A stretch of 58,000 bases of DNA, from positions 189,185,619-189,243,618 of the forward strand of contig NC_081410.1 in assembly GCF_030272615.1 (NCBI RefSeq), given 5' to 3'. The stretch is from Cryptomeria japonica. Lineage: Eukaryota; Streptophyta; Pinopsida; Cupressales; Cupressaceae. The position numbers were made by a program, and so were the translations under genes. The notes under the pieces were generated by a model. The model was not told where the DNA came from. It worked only from the letters and a program-made list of their open reading frames with translations, and made no database searches. This document shows positions 33,698 to 44,730 of this stretch, piece after piece. Numbering within the stretch: position 1 is the first letter of the stretch; each line of letters opens with the position of its first letter.

Positions 33698-36117
33698 CTC
33701 TTATCCCTTTTATTTTGATATCTTGTTTGCAGATTTTGTGTATTTAAAAGTTTCATGTTTGGCATTTGTGAGGATTTTGCGTTTTTCTATGTCTGCAACA
33801 GATCTGACCACGTCTGTGTTTTGTTTCCACATTTGCGATTGTTATTTCTATGTTTTTTATTTTCTGTTGCTTTTGCAATTCTATCATTCTAAAGTTGCGT
33901 ATGTGTAGCATCTTATCACGTTTTTGTTTTCTTCTCATGCATGCATTGCTTCTTGTCGCACTTTTTTTTGCAAGGTTCTTGTTCAAAATTTGCACTTACA
34001 GGTTTCTGGAATCGTGTTTGTGAGCTATATTGTTACGTCTATGTGGATTTTTGTCGTATCTTCATTTTTTATCTACTTTGCAGGTCTCAGATCTGGAAAC
34101 TGGGTCTTTACTTCATCTTTCTGCGTCTGTGATTTATTTTTGTGTCTGTGGCTGGTATAGTTGCGTCTGTGTTTTAAGTTTTTCCATTTTTACTTTCATT
34201 TAGGCTTTTCAAATATGGTTTTTAGGGCTAACCTCTTTTGATCTGACTAACGAAGTGGTGCAGCTATTCAAAAGGAGAAAAGCATCTTGTCGAAGGCTCC
34301 TATTTCACAAAGTCTTTTGGATCTTAAAATTTACCTAACTTGTGTGCTTGCAGGAGGGGTATCAAATTAAAACCACTAACAAGTTTGGTGCAGGACCTTT
34401 GGCAAAGATTTTGATTTTGAGATTGCTTGCTTTGTCTTCTTTAGTTTAGAAAACACTTCAATTGGTGCTCTAAAATTAATAAGTGTCTTTTGTATCTTGA
34501 GAAATAGGCTCTTTTTGTTTTACCTTTTAGAGGGCCTGCCTCTCGAGTAGCCCCTAAGGCCAAGTGAGAGGGAATGACCCAATTGGTAACGGGCTAAATC
34601 CAAGCTCTTCCAAGCCACTATAAATAAAAGTGTTTATGACAAAAGTTGCAAGCAACGGGTGTTACATGTTGCTATAATGACGTTATGCTCATAAACCCTA
34701 TAGAGCACAACCTTTATAGGTTGGGAGGTCTTCCATTTAACAGAGTGTAACATGCTACTAATTATAGCCACCCGAACGGATGCCCTTACTAGACACCTTT
34801 TTATGTTAGAAACCAAAAAAAACCTTCTAGTTGTTGGCATAGGAGGTCGAACCTCTGAAGCGGCTCACATTCTTATAGTTTTTAATACAGATACAAAGTT
34901 TACCACGGGGAGTTTTTGTGGGGACTGGTGCTTGGCTACCCCAGAGAAGTGAGTGTCGAGGGTGGAGCTAGTGGGGTCAAGCATCTAAGTATCCACTCTG
35001 AATTGCGTAGCTCGGGCTAACTCCCCAAGTGAGATTCAACAATTATTGTCCCAGCCAGCCCTAGGATTTGTTCTTGCATTATCAAAACACTTAAACATTT
35101 TCAAGAAAAACAAAGAAACATTGTGTCTACTGCATTTTCAAGTGTGTGCAAAAACATTTCACATTATACTTCACATTTGGAAACATTTTTTATCATTTGG
35201 ACAAAAACACTTTCAAACATTGAGTCTTCACTGTTATTGTATCTTCTTGTCATGAAAAGAGTCAAAACATTGAGATTTGGTCACATTAAACAGCTTCAAA
35301 ATCAAACAGAATTGCACAAAGTATCAAAAAATGTGTTTGTGACTGTGAAAACCACGTCTGTGTCAAAAAATTGCATTTGTGCAGTACAAAATTATGTATG
35401 TGTCCTGCATCAAACTATCAGCAAGAAATTGTCACATTTTCAGAAACTGCGTCTCTGTCAGTTCAAACCACATCTGTGTTGAGAAATCAGATTTGTGCAA
35501 AGCAAAATTGCGTCTTTAACTTTCAAGCTAAAATTGTCATTGTCACCAAAAAATAGCGTTTGTGTCTACTGAAACTGCATCTGGGATCAGAAATAACGTT
35601 TGGGTCTGTTAAAACCACGTCTGTGTTCACAGTTGAAAGATTACAGAAAATTCTTGAGAACAAAAGGGACTTAAGTTTTTAGATTCAAAGAGCTTCTAAG
35701 GTTGCTTCCTATAAGGCTTCATTTTTCAGTCAACTTATCTTGGTCACACATAGTCAATCATTTTCCTTCACTTACATTGCCCTCATACATATCTTCTAAA
35801 TTTGAGTCAAAAGGTTACTTTGCTTGTCCTCACCATACTTTGCAAACATACTACAATGCAACACTAGGTGATTCCCGCATCAAGATCTATCATCTTAGGG
35901 TCTCATTTGGTCTTCACAATTCAAGGTCAACTTACCTCATCAAGAGATCCATCATCTCTTTGGAAGCCACACCTTACTCTAAAACATACATACTTTGGTC
36001 TTATATTCTTGGACATTGCAAGTTTACCCTAGATTCATCTACATTTCATACACCTCTTGGTCTTCCATAGTCTTTGCATTTTCATACTACCTTTCATTTT
36101 AGTCAAAACTTTAGTCC
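33698..36117 (+). other. Long leader between primer site and gag
   Basis: No credible gene. Two flanks (33780-34190 and 35330-35640) are dotted with a degenerate motif, (A/G)CGTCTGTG, and variants. Between them 34520-35040 is less AT-rich than its surroundings and could be a structured or conserved leader block; it includes a donor-like GAGAAGTGAGTG near 34945. The short ORFs here (for example 35123-35482) are repeat-driven. Confidence 0.55.
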
Positions 36118-37720
36118 ATGGTTGAAACTTGTTCACAAAGGTCTATAAGGGAAGCTAAAGAAGCTTTAAGGTCTTTAAAAATGAGTACTTATGAGTTTGA
36201 TGGAGATGAATTTTATAATCCATTTGACAATCGCAGTAATATACCAGACAATGACAACAATGACAACAACAATGGAAATGATAATTGCAATGACAATGTA
36301 TCTGTGGATTCTGCAGAAGTTGAGGAAACTATCATGGATCCCCATTTTAATAAATTGGTTCAAGAAATCATGAAGAGGGATAGACAATATTTCCTACAAG
36401 TTATGGCACAAAGTGGAACAAGACTACCCCATGATTTTGATATGTCATAGATTTTGGAGGATGACACAAATCAAATAAATCAAGTAAATACAAGACAAAG
36501 GAGGCCCAATAATGGTGGTAATAAGAAAGAGCATCTTGTGCTTGAGTCACCTTCATCCCTATTTCAAAAATCTTAAATTACAAACATATAAACTCATTCA
36601 AATGCCAGTTATGATAGAACCTATCATGAACAACCCTGCAGTCATCCTTTCCCATCGAGAAGAACTACCACTATGCATGACCATGATGATACCCAAGATC
36701 ATACCAATGCATACAATTACAGTCAATTGAACATTCAAAATCATGACATGAGGAAACCCCGTGTCAGATTTGGGGGCAATACTCAAGATCACTCTTATGA
36801 TACCTCCTATCCTTATGGTCATGACATGTATCGACCTAGACCTAGTGCTCCTCATTTCAAAACAATACCAAGTGGTCCATATACAAGCTATACCTATATT
36901 CCTCCTCCATATAAACACATGTATGATCAATACCATCCATATATGCAATATATCCCTCCTCCTCTACCTGGTGGCTCAGGCATGGGACTAGCTCAAAAAG
37001 AAAAGACACCACCAGAGAATGACTTGCAACAACAAATCAAGGATTTACAAAAGCAAATGGTGGACATGAATACACCAAAGCAACAATATACAATGAAGGA
37101 CATATGTCCTTACCCATTTGATACAAGCATTCCAATGCCTCCATTTCCTCCATATTTTGTGACACCAAAGTTTGATAAGTACAAAGGCAAAGGGGATCCT
37201 AAGGCACACATAAGACAATTTTTCATAGCTTATTGAGGTAGCGGGAGAAGAAACATACTTGATGAGATTGTTCCCACAAAGCTTAGACAAACAACCAATG
37301 GAATGGTTCTCCAAACTTCCACCCAAAATTAAATCATGGAGTGACCTAGCAGAGGCTTTTATACAACACTTTTCATATAACATTGAAACAGATGTGTTAG
37401 TGGCTACCTTATGCAACACTAAGCAGAAAAATGGAGAATCTTTCTCTTCATTCTTACAACGATCGAGAGGTCTTCCTAGTCATTGCTCTTGTGATACCCC
37501 ACAAAAACAATTGGTAGAAATGTTCACTCAAAATATAAACAAGGATATTGGATATGAGCTAAGAAAATCTTGTTTGTCTACCTTCAAGGAGGTCATTGAG
37601 AAAGGAATGGCAATACAAAAAGTCCTTATTGAACAAGGTGTCATAAAAATATTCAAAGAGAACAAAGAGAAATCAAAATGGGAAAGACAAACCCTATTTT
37701 TAGAACAAGAATAAGAACAC
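36118..37720 (+). pseudogene. gag: Tat/Ogre-like Gag
   Basis: Opens at ATG 36118 (MVETCSQRSIREAKEALRSL). An acidic Asn/Asp-rich segment follows, with a TAG at 36448, then a Pro/Tyr/His-rich segment (36673-36970). The capsid-like region starts with DICPYPFDTSIPMPPFPPYF and KFDKYKGKGDPKAHIRQFF (about 37098-37230). After a stop at 37234 it resumes at 37245 with MRLFPQSLDKQPMEWFSKL, SWSDLAEAFIQHFSYNIETD, KNGESFSSFLQRSRGL and LVEMFTQNINKDIGYELRKS. This order matches Retrotrans_gag of the Tat/Ogre group. It would form the particle shell. Three stops or frameshifts are visible, so this copy is inactive. Confidence 0.9.
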
Positions 37721-37751
37721 AATCAATGATGGGGTAGTAGATGAAAATGTT

Positions 37752-38426
37752 GTGAAACCTAATATTTCTTTCCCGAGTGCAAGTTCTTCTAATACGAACA
37801 ATCAAAGGCAATCAAAACCTCAAAGGAAATACACTCTATTGGGAGAACCGATTGAAATGACATTTAAGAAGTTAGTGGCAAACAAGCTCTTAACACTACC
37901 AGATAATCCACCATATGAGTCGAAAGTAAAACCAAATTGGTGGAATGATGATGAATATTGTGAATATTATAAGAGTAAAGGGTATTTAACTAGCAATTGT
38001 CACAGATTGAAGAATATCATACAGGATCTCATTGACAGAGGTGACATAGAAGGTGATGGACATACCTCCAATGAGGAACATGTGATGTTTAAGGAGCCTT
38101 TTCCTAAACATGACAAGGGAAAAGCCAAAACTACAAATAATCAAGCCAATTATACCAAGATGTCCTACGATTATGATTCTACCATTAATCACATCTCAAT
38201 GGACAATCATGTTTCTATTATCATCATAAAGGACAAAACTTTTGAAGGTTCTACCCAAAGGAGTAAGGTTATTTTGAAAGGCATTGGGCTATCTTCCTCA
38301 TCTTGTAAAGACAAAATCTTTGAATGTAATGTCACAACCCGTCGATGTAAAGTCACCTTGCAAGGTGTTTCATCAAAGACCACAGCCTCATCATCCACCA
38401 AGAATGAGTATGAACTTGTAGATTAG
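37752..38426 (+). pseudogene. Gag C-terminal region with decayed zinc knuckle
   Basis: An open frame of 224 codons. It contains FKKLVANKLLTLPDNPP, then CEYYKSKGYLTSNC at 37959-38000 followed by HRLKNIIQDLIDRGDIE. In related elements this is CxYHxxxGHxTxxC; here the second ligand and the His are Tyr, so metal binding is doubtful. The rest is Ser/Thr/Lys-rich. It continues Gag after a stop at 37712 and shifts frame before the protease region. Confidence 0.8.
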
Positions 38427-38485
38427 TTAGGGAAGACACCTGCCCTCATTTCCATCCTTGAGCTTTATGTATATCTCCTACACAT

Positions 38486-39994
38486 ATGGCCATTGTTGAC
38501 AAAATTTTGAGAGAGACTTTTGTACCCACTAATCTGAACGTGGACCAGTTTCAAGACATGGTAGGATACCTTTCTGTTCTGCATACCCTCACATTCACAG
38601 AAGATGATGACACATCTTTAACCCAGCCTCATAATGCACCTCTACATATTGAATCCTTTATCTATAAAAACTGAATAAAACGAGTCCTAAATATTTGTAC
38701 ATTGAATACTATTAGACAATTGGGATATTTTGAAAAGGTTATGAATTCTACACATGCTATCACCATAAAAGCATATGATGATGAAGAGTGCTCATCCAAG
38801 GGAACAGTCACCTTACCTCTTAGAGTTGGGCCAGTTATGAAGGATGTGGTATGTCAAGTCCTTGATTTAGAGATCACATATAATATACTCTTGGGACACC
38901 CATGGATTCATGAAATGAGAGCTATTCCTTCTACATATCATCAATGTGTCAAGTTCCCACCCAATAGAGTCGAAGTAACAATAAAAGGTGATCCAAATCC
39001 ATTCATATATTGTAATAACCTGCGACCAAAATCAGAAATCATAATTCTAATTAATAGAGAAGCAACTCCATCATCCGCATATGTTGATCCCGAATCATTA
39101 AAACCTTCGACATCAAAACAAGCAAAGCTCAACGAAAAATTCAAGGTTAAAGACAAGGGATGTGGTGAGTATATCTTTCATGTTGATCAAATCCCACTAT
39201 CTCCTAAGAAATTTAGTCGACAGGAACAATCTATAAATAATTTTCAAGGAATTGGGTGTGAACCACCTAGTGTTGTGGCTACTAAGTCTAAATGCAAATC
39301 TCCTCTAGTGGTGCAAGAAGCTCTTGATATCAATAGTCCTAAGAGTGGTTCAAGCGAAGAATCTATTGAGCGTATCACCAACCCTTTTGAGAACTCACAT
39401 AGATTTACCATTTCATTTGTTAATTCCATTTCCACTCCTCTCCCAAACTTGGATCAACAAGAATCAAAAAATCCCTTACTCAATGGGGATAAAAAATCAA
39501 GCTTTGAAAAGAAAAATCTAAAAGTCAAAAATAAAGAAAAGTCCTTTAGTCCAAATCAAAATCAAAAGCTATTGGATTCTACAAAAATCAAAGTCAAGGA
39601 TAAAACTCCTATGAAGAAAAAAGAACAAGAGTTGATCTCCCCTAATATCAAAATAACTAGGGACAAAAGTTCTAAAATGTCAGGTCAAAAAGAATACTTG
39701 TTGATCCTAAGTCTCCATCATGTCATTCTACTTTCACTTCTTTTCACAATCATAAGCCTTCATAACCCATCGACTTGCTCCACATATACATCCTCTTTTG
39801 GCGATACATCACATCCATGGACCTTCAATGGAACTTCCTCGAAGGACTTTGTTGTCAGGGATGCCCAAACTTCTTTAGGTGACACGCATATGGGCCTATG
39901 TAGTCCACACATTAGGAATTCTACCTCAGTTCCTTCATCAAGGAAGACACTCAAGGGAGTAACACATCATTTAGTCAAGGAACATCGAAACTAA
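38486..39994 (+). pseudogene. Protease remnant fused to lysine-rich spacer (430-codon open frame)
   Basis: 38486-38674 is a short frame (FQDMVGYLSVLHTLTF). The 430-codon frame 38702-39994 opens at LNTIRQLGYFEK and has ITIKAYDDEECSSKG, LPLRVGPVMKDVVCQVLDL, ILLGHPWIHEMRAIPSTYHQ, the C-terminal two thirds of a gypsy retropepsin. The catalytic D-S/T-G region just upstream is disrupted by a stop. From about residue 140 it is a Lys/Ser/Asn-rich spacer with KVKDK-type repeats, then a segment I do not recognise (39700-39994). It ends just before an integrase C-terminal tail, so RT, RNase H and the integrase core are deleted or were never present. Confidence 0.8.
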
Positions 39995-40222
39995 ATCATA
40001 AGGTAAAGCCTCGCATATTTGAGGTGGGTGACTTAATTCTCAAAGAAAATCTAAAAATCAGCAAGACAAAGAGAAGAAAGGAAATTTTGAGCACAATTGG
40101 CTTGGTCCTTATGTCATCACAACAATCTATGGATTAGGTGCATATCAACTCTCAACACCATATGGAGAAGCTTTGGAAAATCATATCAACAACATGCACC
40201 TTTGCAGGTTCTACACATAGTT
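39995..40222 (+). pseudogene. Integrase C-terminal tail
   Basis: Allowing one frameshift, this reads KVKPRIFEVGDLILKEN, then EKKGNFEHNWLGPYVITTIY and GLGAYQLSTPYGEALENHIN, ending NNMHLCRFYT. That is the GPY-type C-terminal region found after the integrase core in plant gypsy elements. No DD35E core precedes it, so it marks the right side of a large internal deletion. Confidence 0.82.
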
Positions 40223-40245
40223 TTTCAGAATATCCCATTGTCAAA

Positions 40246-40380
40246 AATACAAAAAAGTCAAAAATATATCAAAAATAAAAAATATATCAAAAATACAAAA
40301 AAATCACAAAAATACAAAAAAATCACAAAAATACAAAAAAATCACAAAAATACAAAAAAATCACAAAAATACAAAAAATC
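40246..40380 (+). repeat. A-rich 19-bp tandem repeat
   Basis: Four to five copies of TACAAAAAAATCACAAAAA, preceded by related AAAAATATATC units. It sits just past the integrase tail and probably arose by slippage in the 3' untranslated region. Confidence 0.88.
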
Positions 40381-40384
40381 GTTA

Positions 40385-41840
40385 CTTGGTGAAAACTTGG
40401 CAAACAGGCGCCTTGTGACACAAAAAAAAATTGAAAAATAAAAAAAAAGTAAAGAGAAATAAATCTGTCCAACGGTGAAAACTGCTTCAATGGTGCCCTG
40501 GGCAAGTACCATGGTGAAAACTAAGTTACTGATGCCATGTGTAGAGACATTTCTCCTCCCTCCTTCAGGATTCAATCTCATCCTTTCACTTTGCACATAC
40601 TCACAGTCTATCCATCCATAATAAATTTACCTATTATTCACATCATGGCTTGTTATTGATCTAACTAAGATTGGTTAGCCATTCATAACAAATCATCCCT
40701 TTTCACCCCTTTCCTTCTATGATAAATCAAGTCCAATTTGCAATTGGGGTGAAATCCTAAATCTATTGGTGAAAGTGGTACCCTGAGCATCGAATATTTT
40801 GAGGAGCATCATCTTTTCATTCCTCCTTCTTTTCACGTACAATCCACAATAAAAAGATCATTTGCATCACCAATCCACAATAAAGTTCCAATATTCTTCA
40901 CAATAAAGTATTATTTTCATGGATTTAGTCAGTTTCAGATGAGACATAAGCAGCAGTGGGCTTTCAACAAATCAAAATTTTCAGCAGACTTTGGTAGCAA
41001 CATGGTTTTCAACATTATCTATCCTTTATCAGGATGACAACATTGTGCCCAAATCAAACATGTTAACATGTGTGGCAAGAAACAAAAATAACTTGAAGAT
41101 TTCCTTGTGTGTTGGTGTCAAGTCTTGGTTTTCTCTTAATTTTATCTTTTGGCAACATGTCTTTTAGCTTTTCCAGGATGTCTTTGACTAGAGATTATAT
41201 CTCCAGGATGTCTTTGACTAGAGATTATATCTCCAGGATGTCTTTGACTAGAAAGGCGAGGATGAGATATGTTCACCTATTATTTTGTTGTTTGTGGATT
41301 GTCTCTTAGTAATGCTATGACTTGTCCAAGGATATGATGGCATTGTGAGTCTAGTGTGAACTGGGGCATTCCTTGTTTGTGACTGTCTGATCTCCATGCA
41401 AACGGGTACAATGACTTTTTGGGTCGAACCTATACTTGGATTGTCATAACCTATTTGCCATAATAAAGCTCAATGATGATAAAGCACAAGAAGCTCTTTC
41501 ACTTTCATATCTTCTATCTTCCATCCCCCTTTCGTGATTGACCTCCATTGTCCTTCCTGAGTTTGTGTAGCCCGCCATCACATGACTGAGTATAATGACA
41601 CGCCAAAAAAAATCTGCATTTCATGCAGTATTTACTTGTATCATCACATGTTAGCATATCTAATTTCATACATACATATAGAAATCATAATCACATCATA
41701 TCCTTCACACACCACTAATTAGTATATTATACACACATTTGTATTTTTATCATGTAAATAATCATAACATGTTAATAATCATTCATCCATCTACATATAC
41801 TACATCAACATGTAGAATCATAAACACATAGTACACATGC
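40385..41840 (+). other. 3' untranslated region of the Tat/Ogre-like element
   Basis: Non-coding on both strands. It holds three diverged copies of GGTGAAAACT-n-GGCGCC-like units (40388, 40473, 40513) and a 30-bp tandem repeat at 41171-41253. The overlapping ORF at 41109-41309 is produced by that tandem repeat. Confidence 0.6.
41171..41253 (+). repeat. 30-bp tandem repeat, about 2.7 copies
   Basis: CTCCAGGATGTCTTTGACTA-type units begin at 41172, 41202 and 41232 and are almost identical, suggesting recent expansion. In one frame they encode RMSLTRDYIS repeats, but no gene context supports translation. Confidence 0.93.
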
Positions 41841-41869
41841 ATATAGCTGTTGCAAGGAATGGATCATCT

Positions 41870-43650
41870 CATATATATATATATATATGATACAAAAATT
41901 GGATCTAAGAGAGCTATGATGAAGACCCTCGCTCGGAGCCAGCTATCCTCGAAGGAGTCTGAGCTCTCAAAGTCCCTACTCAAGGATCACCCCATGTATC
42001 TCTCCCTCTTGGTGGTGCGGGTGAACCCATAACTCTGCCACCAGATGCTTGTCGCCTATCCCCTCCCCCTGGTAGTAGTCTGGGAAGCTCTCCTGAAGCA
42101 CCTAACCCTTAGATCTGGTGGAACAACTACATAGTATAGATCTCTCCAATAGGCTATATCCTCCCATGCCCGTAGGACATATGCATATCCATCCCCTGTG
42201 TCCTCAGTTTCTCTCCTGCCTCTCCTCAGTGCCTTCTCAGCTTCAATATATCGTTGGATGGCCTAATCCCTCTCCCTTTGCATCTTTGCTAATTGTTGCC
42301 TCAATTGAGTCACGTCTCTCTCGAGATCCTTGATCTCATCAACCTATCCTATTGCAATCTATCACAATGCTAGCATCTCATCCTGCTCCTCATCTCCACG
42401 CTGAGCATCCTCCTCCTGCCTAGCATGTCCCCGTACCTTTCCCTGGGCATCTCTCCCTGGTACCTGTCCCTATACCTATCCACCAACTTGTAACACCTGT
42501 CCTCCTCTACCCCTCAGCGGTCTCGGTGGTCTCCCTACCTATGGATCTTGTCTCTCCTTAGCCCTCTCTCTGGCATCCCTTTTTCCACCTCTTCCCCTCA
42601 CCACCCTCCTCGTTGCTCCTCTCCTTTGTCTCCTTCATCTCCCTCCACCCCTATCCTCATCATCATCATCATCCTTCACTGCCAGAGGCTCATCTGGATC
42701 TATCAACCTCGGTATCGAATGTGCTACAAAATAAGCATCATACTCTACATTTGTACCTCCATAAACCACATCCCTCAGTAGATCCCAAGGCATCATAACC
42801 ATATGCTTGAATTGAGTAACTGTAGCATCATAGGACAAAATCGGCCCCCAGTGAGCCTGCTCCTACATTGTTCATGCAAACTCTCCTAATCCATGAGGCA
42901 TCCTTTGTTGCCACCCAATCTTCCTACACACCCTATCAATCAGATGCTTGTCAAGTATATAGGGCATCCGCCCAATCAAATATGTGCTCCTGAAAAACAT
43001 AAGGTATCTTTGTGGAATCCTCCTCCGAGTCCTCACATATGACATTATCTATGTCATTAATAACCTACAGCCACCAATATACACAAATTGGTGAAGGTCA
43101 TGATATAAATGTGCCAATACACATGGACCCCATGCATATCTATTATTTTGTGGCACCAATGTCTCTAGATTCCTCCACAAGCCAACAACCATACCCCGTG
43201 TCGCCTTGTATGGACACAGGTAGCCACTAATCACCCCTCTAAATACTGTCGGTAGTTTGTGTCCAGTAGCTAGCATAACATCCCAGCTAATGTGTCCCGA
43301 TCTCATCTCCAGCTCTGGGTCTCCAAAGACCCATCTCAGTGAATCCTTGTCTCCCTCTCTATCATACAACACTAGCTCATTATGGATCAGTATCCTCAAG
43401 ATCCTGTAAACATCCTCTAACATGACTAACATCTCGCCAGTCGGCAAATGAAACGAACGGCTCTTAGAGTGCCATCTCTTTGCTAGAGCAATCAATAACC
43501 CTATATTTGCCTGAATCTTAGGCAAATACATGAGGTGTCAATCCCATACCCTCGATAGCTACCCACTCATCAAAGGTCAACTCTAGTCACAACCTTTGTG
43601 TCACAGGGAATCTCTCTCGCGACTCTATCTGGGGCAAGTACTCCCTTATC
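41870..43650 (-). pseudogene. Antisense plant mobile domain (PMD, MAIN-like) protein with coiled-coil tail
   Basis: Reading on the minus strand: near 43580 LTFDEWVAIEGMGLTPHVFA; then the longest open part, 43531-43049 (160 codons), with HLPTGEMLVMLEDVYRIL, WDVMLATGHKLP, NNRYAWGPCVLAHLYHDLHQ and IGGCRLL, the conserved core order of the plant mobile domain (PF10536, aminotransferase-like/MAIN). It continues after a stop with RSTYLIGRMPYILDKHLIDR, HWGP, MPWDLLRDVVYGGTNVEYDA and an acidic DDDDDED linker near 42655. A predicted coiled coil follows at about 42345-42200 (LERDVTQLRQQLAKMQRERD), then YVLRAWEDIAYWRDLYYVVV near 42130. Several stops and frameshifts make it inactive. PMD proteins are known in plants both as host genes and as transposon cargo; the function here is unknown. 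Confidence 0.82.
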
Positions 43651-43791
43651 TAATCAATTCAATCATGTCAATCCAAGTGGTACTCATGTCTATCTCATAG
43701 TGCTAAACCTATTCTAGTGCTTATGTCTATCACATAGCATTGCATCCTAGTGTATATGTTCATCACATTGCACTTGATCCTATTTAGAGGC

Positions 43792-43995
43792 CCTGCTTGA
43801 GTGTATCCTCTCAGCAGCTTATCCAATTGGCAACATATGTTCATCACAAAATTGTCAATTTTAGCCTGTCTCTCAGTTTGTCTTCCTAGGATACCTGCTT
43901 GAGTGCATCTTCTCAGTAGCTTATCCAATTGACAACGTATGTACATCACAGAACTATTGACATGTGCCCACTTAGACACAAACGTGTTTTTACAA
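43792..43995 (-). repeat. 102-bp tandem duplication upstream of the PMD frame
   Basis: Two copies starting CCTGCTTGAGTG at 43792 and 43894 share CTTATCCAATTG and CAACATATGTTCATCAC-like blocks. They lie in the 5' flank of the antisense gene. Confidence 0.82.
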
Positions 43996-44230
43996 CGCGG
44001 ACGTGGTTTTTATCAACCTAAGCATGCTTTCTTCCCCTAGATGCGCTTGAACATCACAAACGTGCCACTGTCCTACATAAATGTGTCTTTGTAACACATA
44101 CGTGTCTTTTGCACATAGATGCATCCTTACTTAACATAGATGTGATTACATTCATAAACGTGACCAAACTTAACCTAGACGCACTTATCCATCCTAGACA
44201 TGCCTGGCACTGACCTAGACGTGTTTCTAG
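43980..44230 (-). repeat. Degenerate 9-bp motif cluster
   Basis: On the minus strand the motif (A/G)C(G/A)T(C/T)TA(G/T)G recurs roughly every 20 bp (ACGTCTAGG, GCGTCTAGG, ACATCTATG, GCATCTATG). It is close to the (A/G)CGTCTGTG motif in the plus-strand leader of the same element. Confidence 0.65.
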
Positions 44231-44716
44231 TGCAAATACCAATTTTGCATTTTTGTTTATCTGCTCTAAAATGTATTACTGATAGCAATAGATGCAAAAA
44301 TGTACAATGTGTCTTCAAGGTACTTACTAGCTCACCCATGTCGTTTGGTCTCTAATATCGCCGAACTCGATCAAACCTGTGAACTCTATCCATCGTCGCT
44401 AACTGCTCTGACTTCTCTAAGATCTTTCTCTGCACTCTGATCTCTTAAGTGTGTGGATGCAAATGAGGATGTTTTCCTTGTGGCCCTATCTTATAGACCA
44501 CTTAACCCTAGTTTCCCATGTCAGTTTCTTTTTCTAGCGTGACCTTATCACCCTATCTTGTTAGTCCTTTCTAGCCTTTCTTTCTTATTGAGAGATTGTA
44601 TGTGATCTTTTCAAACATTTTCATCCAATCTCTTGAGGGGGCATATCATTCTCGTCTTGGGGAAACTTTGTATCAGTTTTTCTTCTTTGAGCCAACGCGA
44701 CAAGCTTCATTGTCTC

Positions 44717-44730
44717 AAAGAGGGGCAAAA
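44717..44730 (+). other. Polypurine tract of the Tat/Ogre-like element
   Basis: AAAGAGGGGCAAAA ends at the base before the 3' LTR. Confidence 0.8.

Noticed and set aside
36118-36450. Host gene with an Asn/Asp-rich domain
   Set aside because: Position after the LTR, primer site and leader, and the same-strand continuation into a capsid-like domain, show it is the N-terminal part of the element's Gag.
43690-44230. CRISPR-like alternation of short repeats and spacers
   Set aside because: The repeats are degenerate, unevenly spaced and inside a plant retrotransposon; there is no constant repeat and no cas gene.
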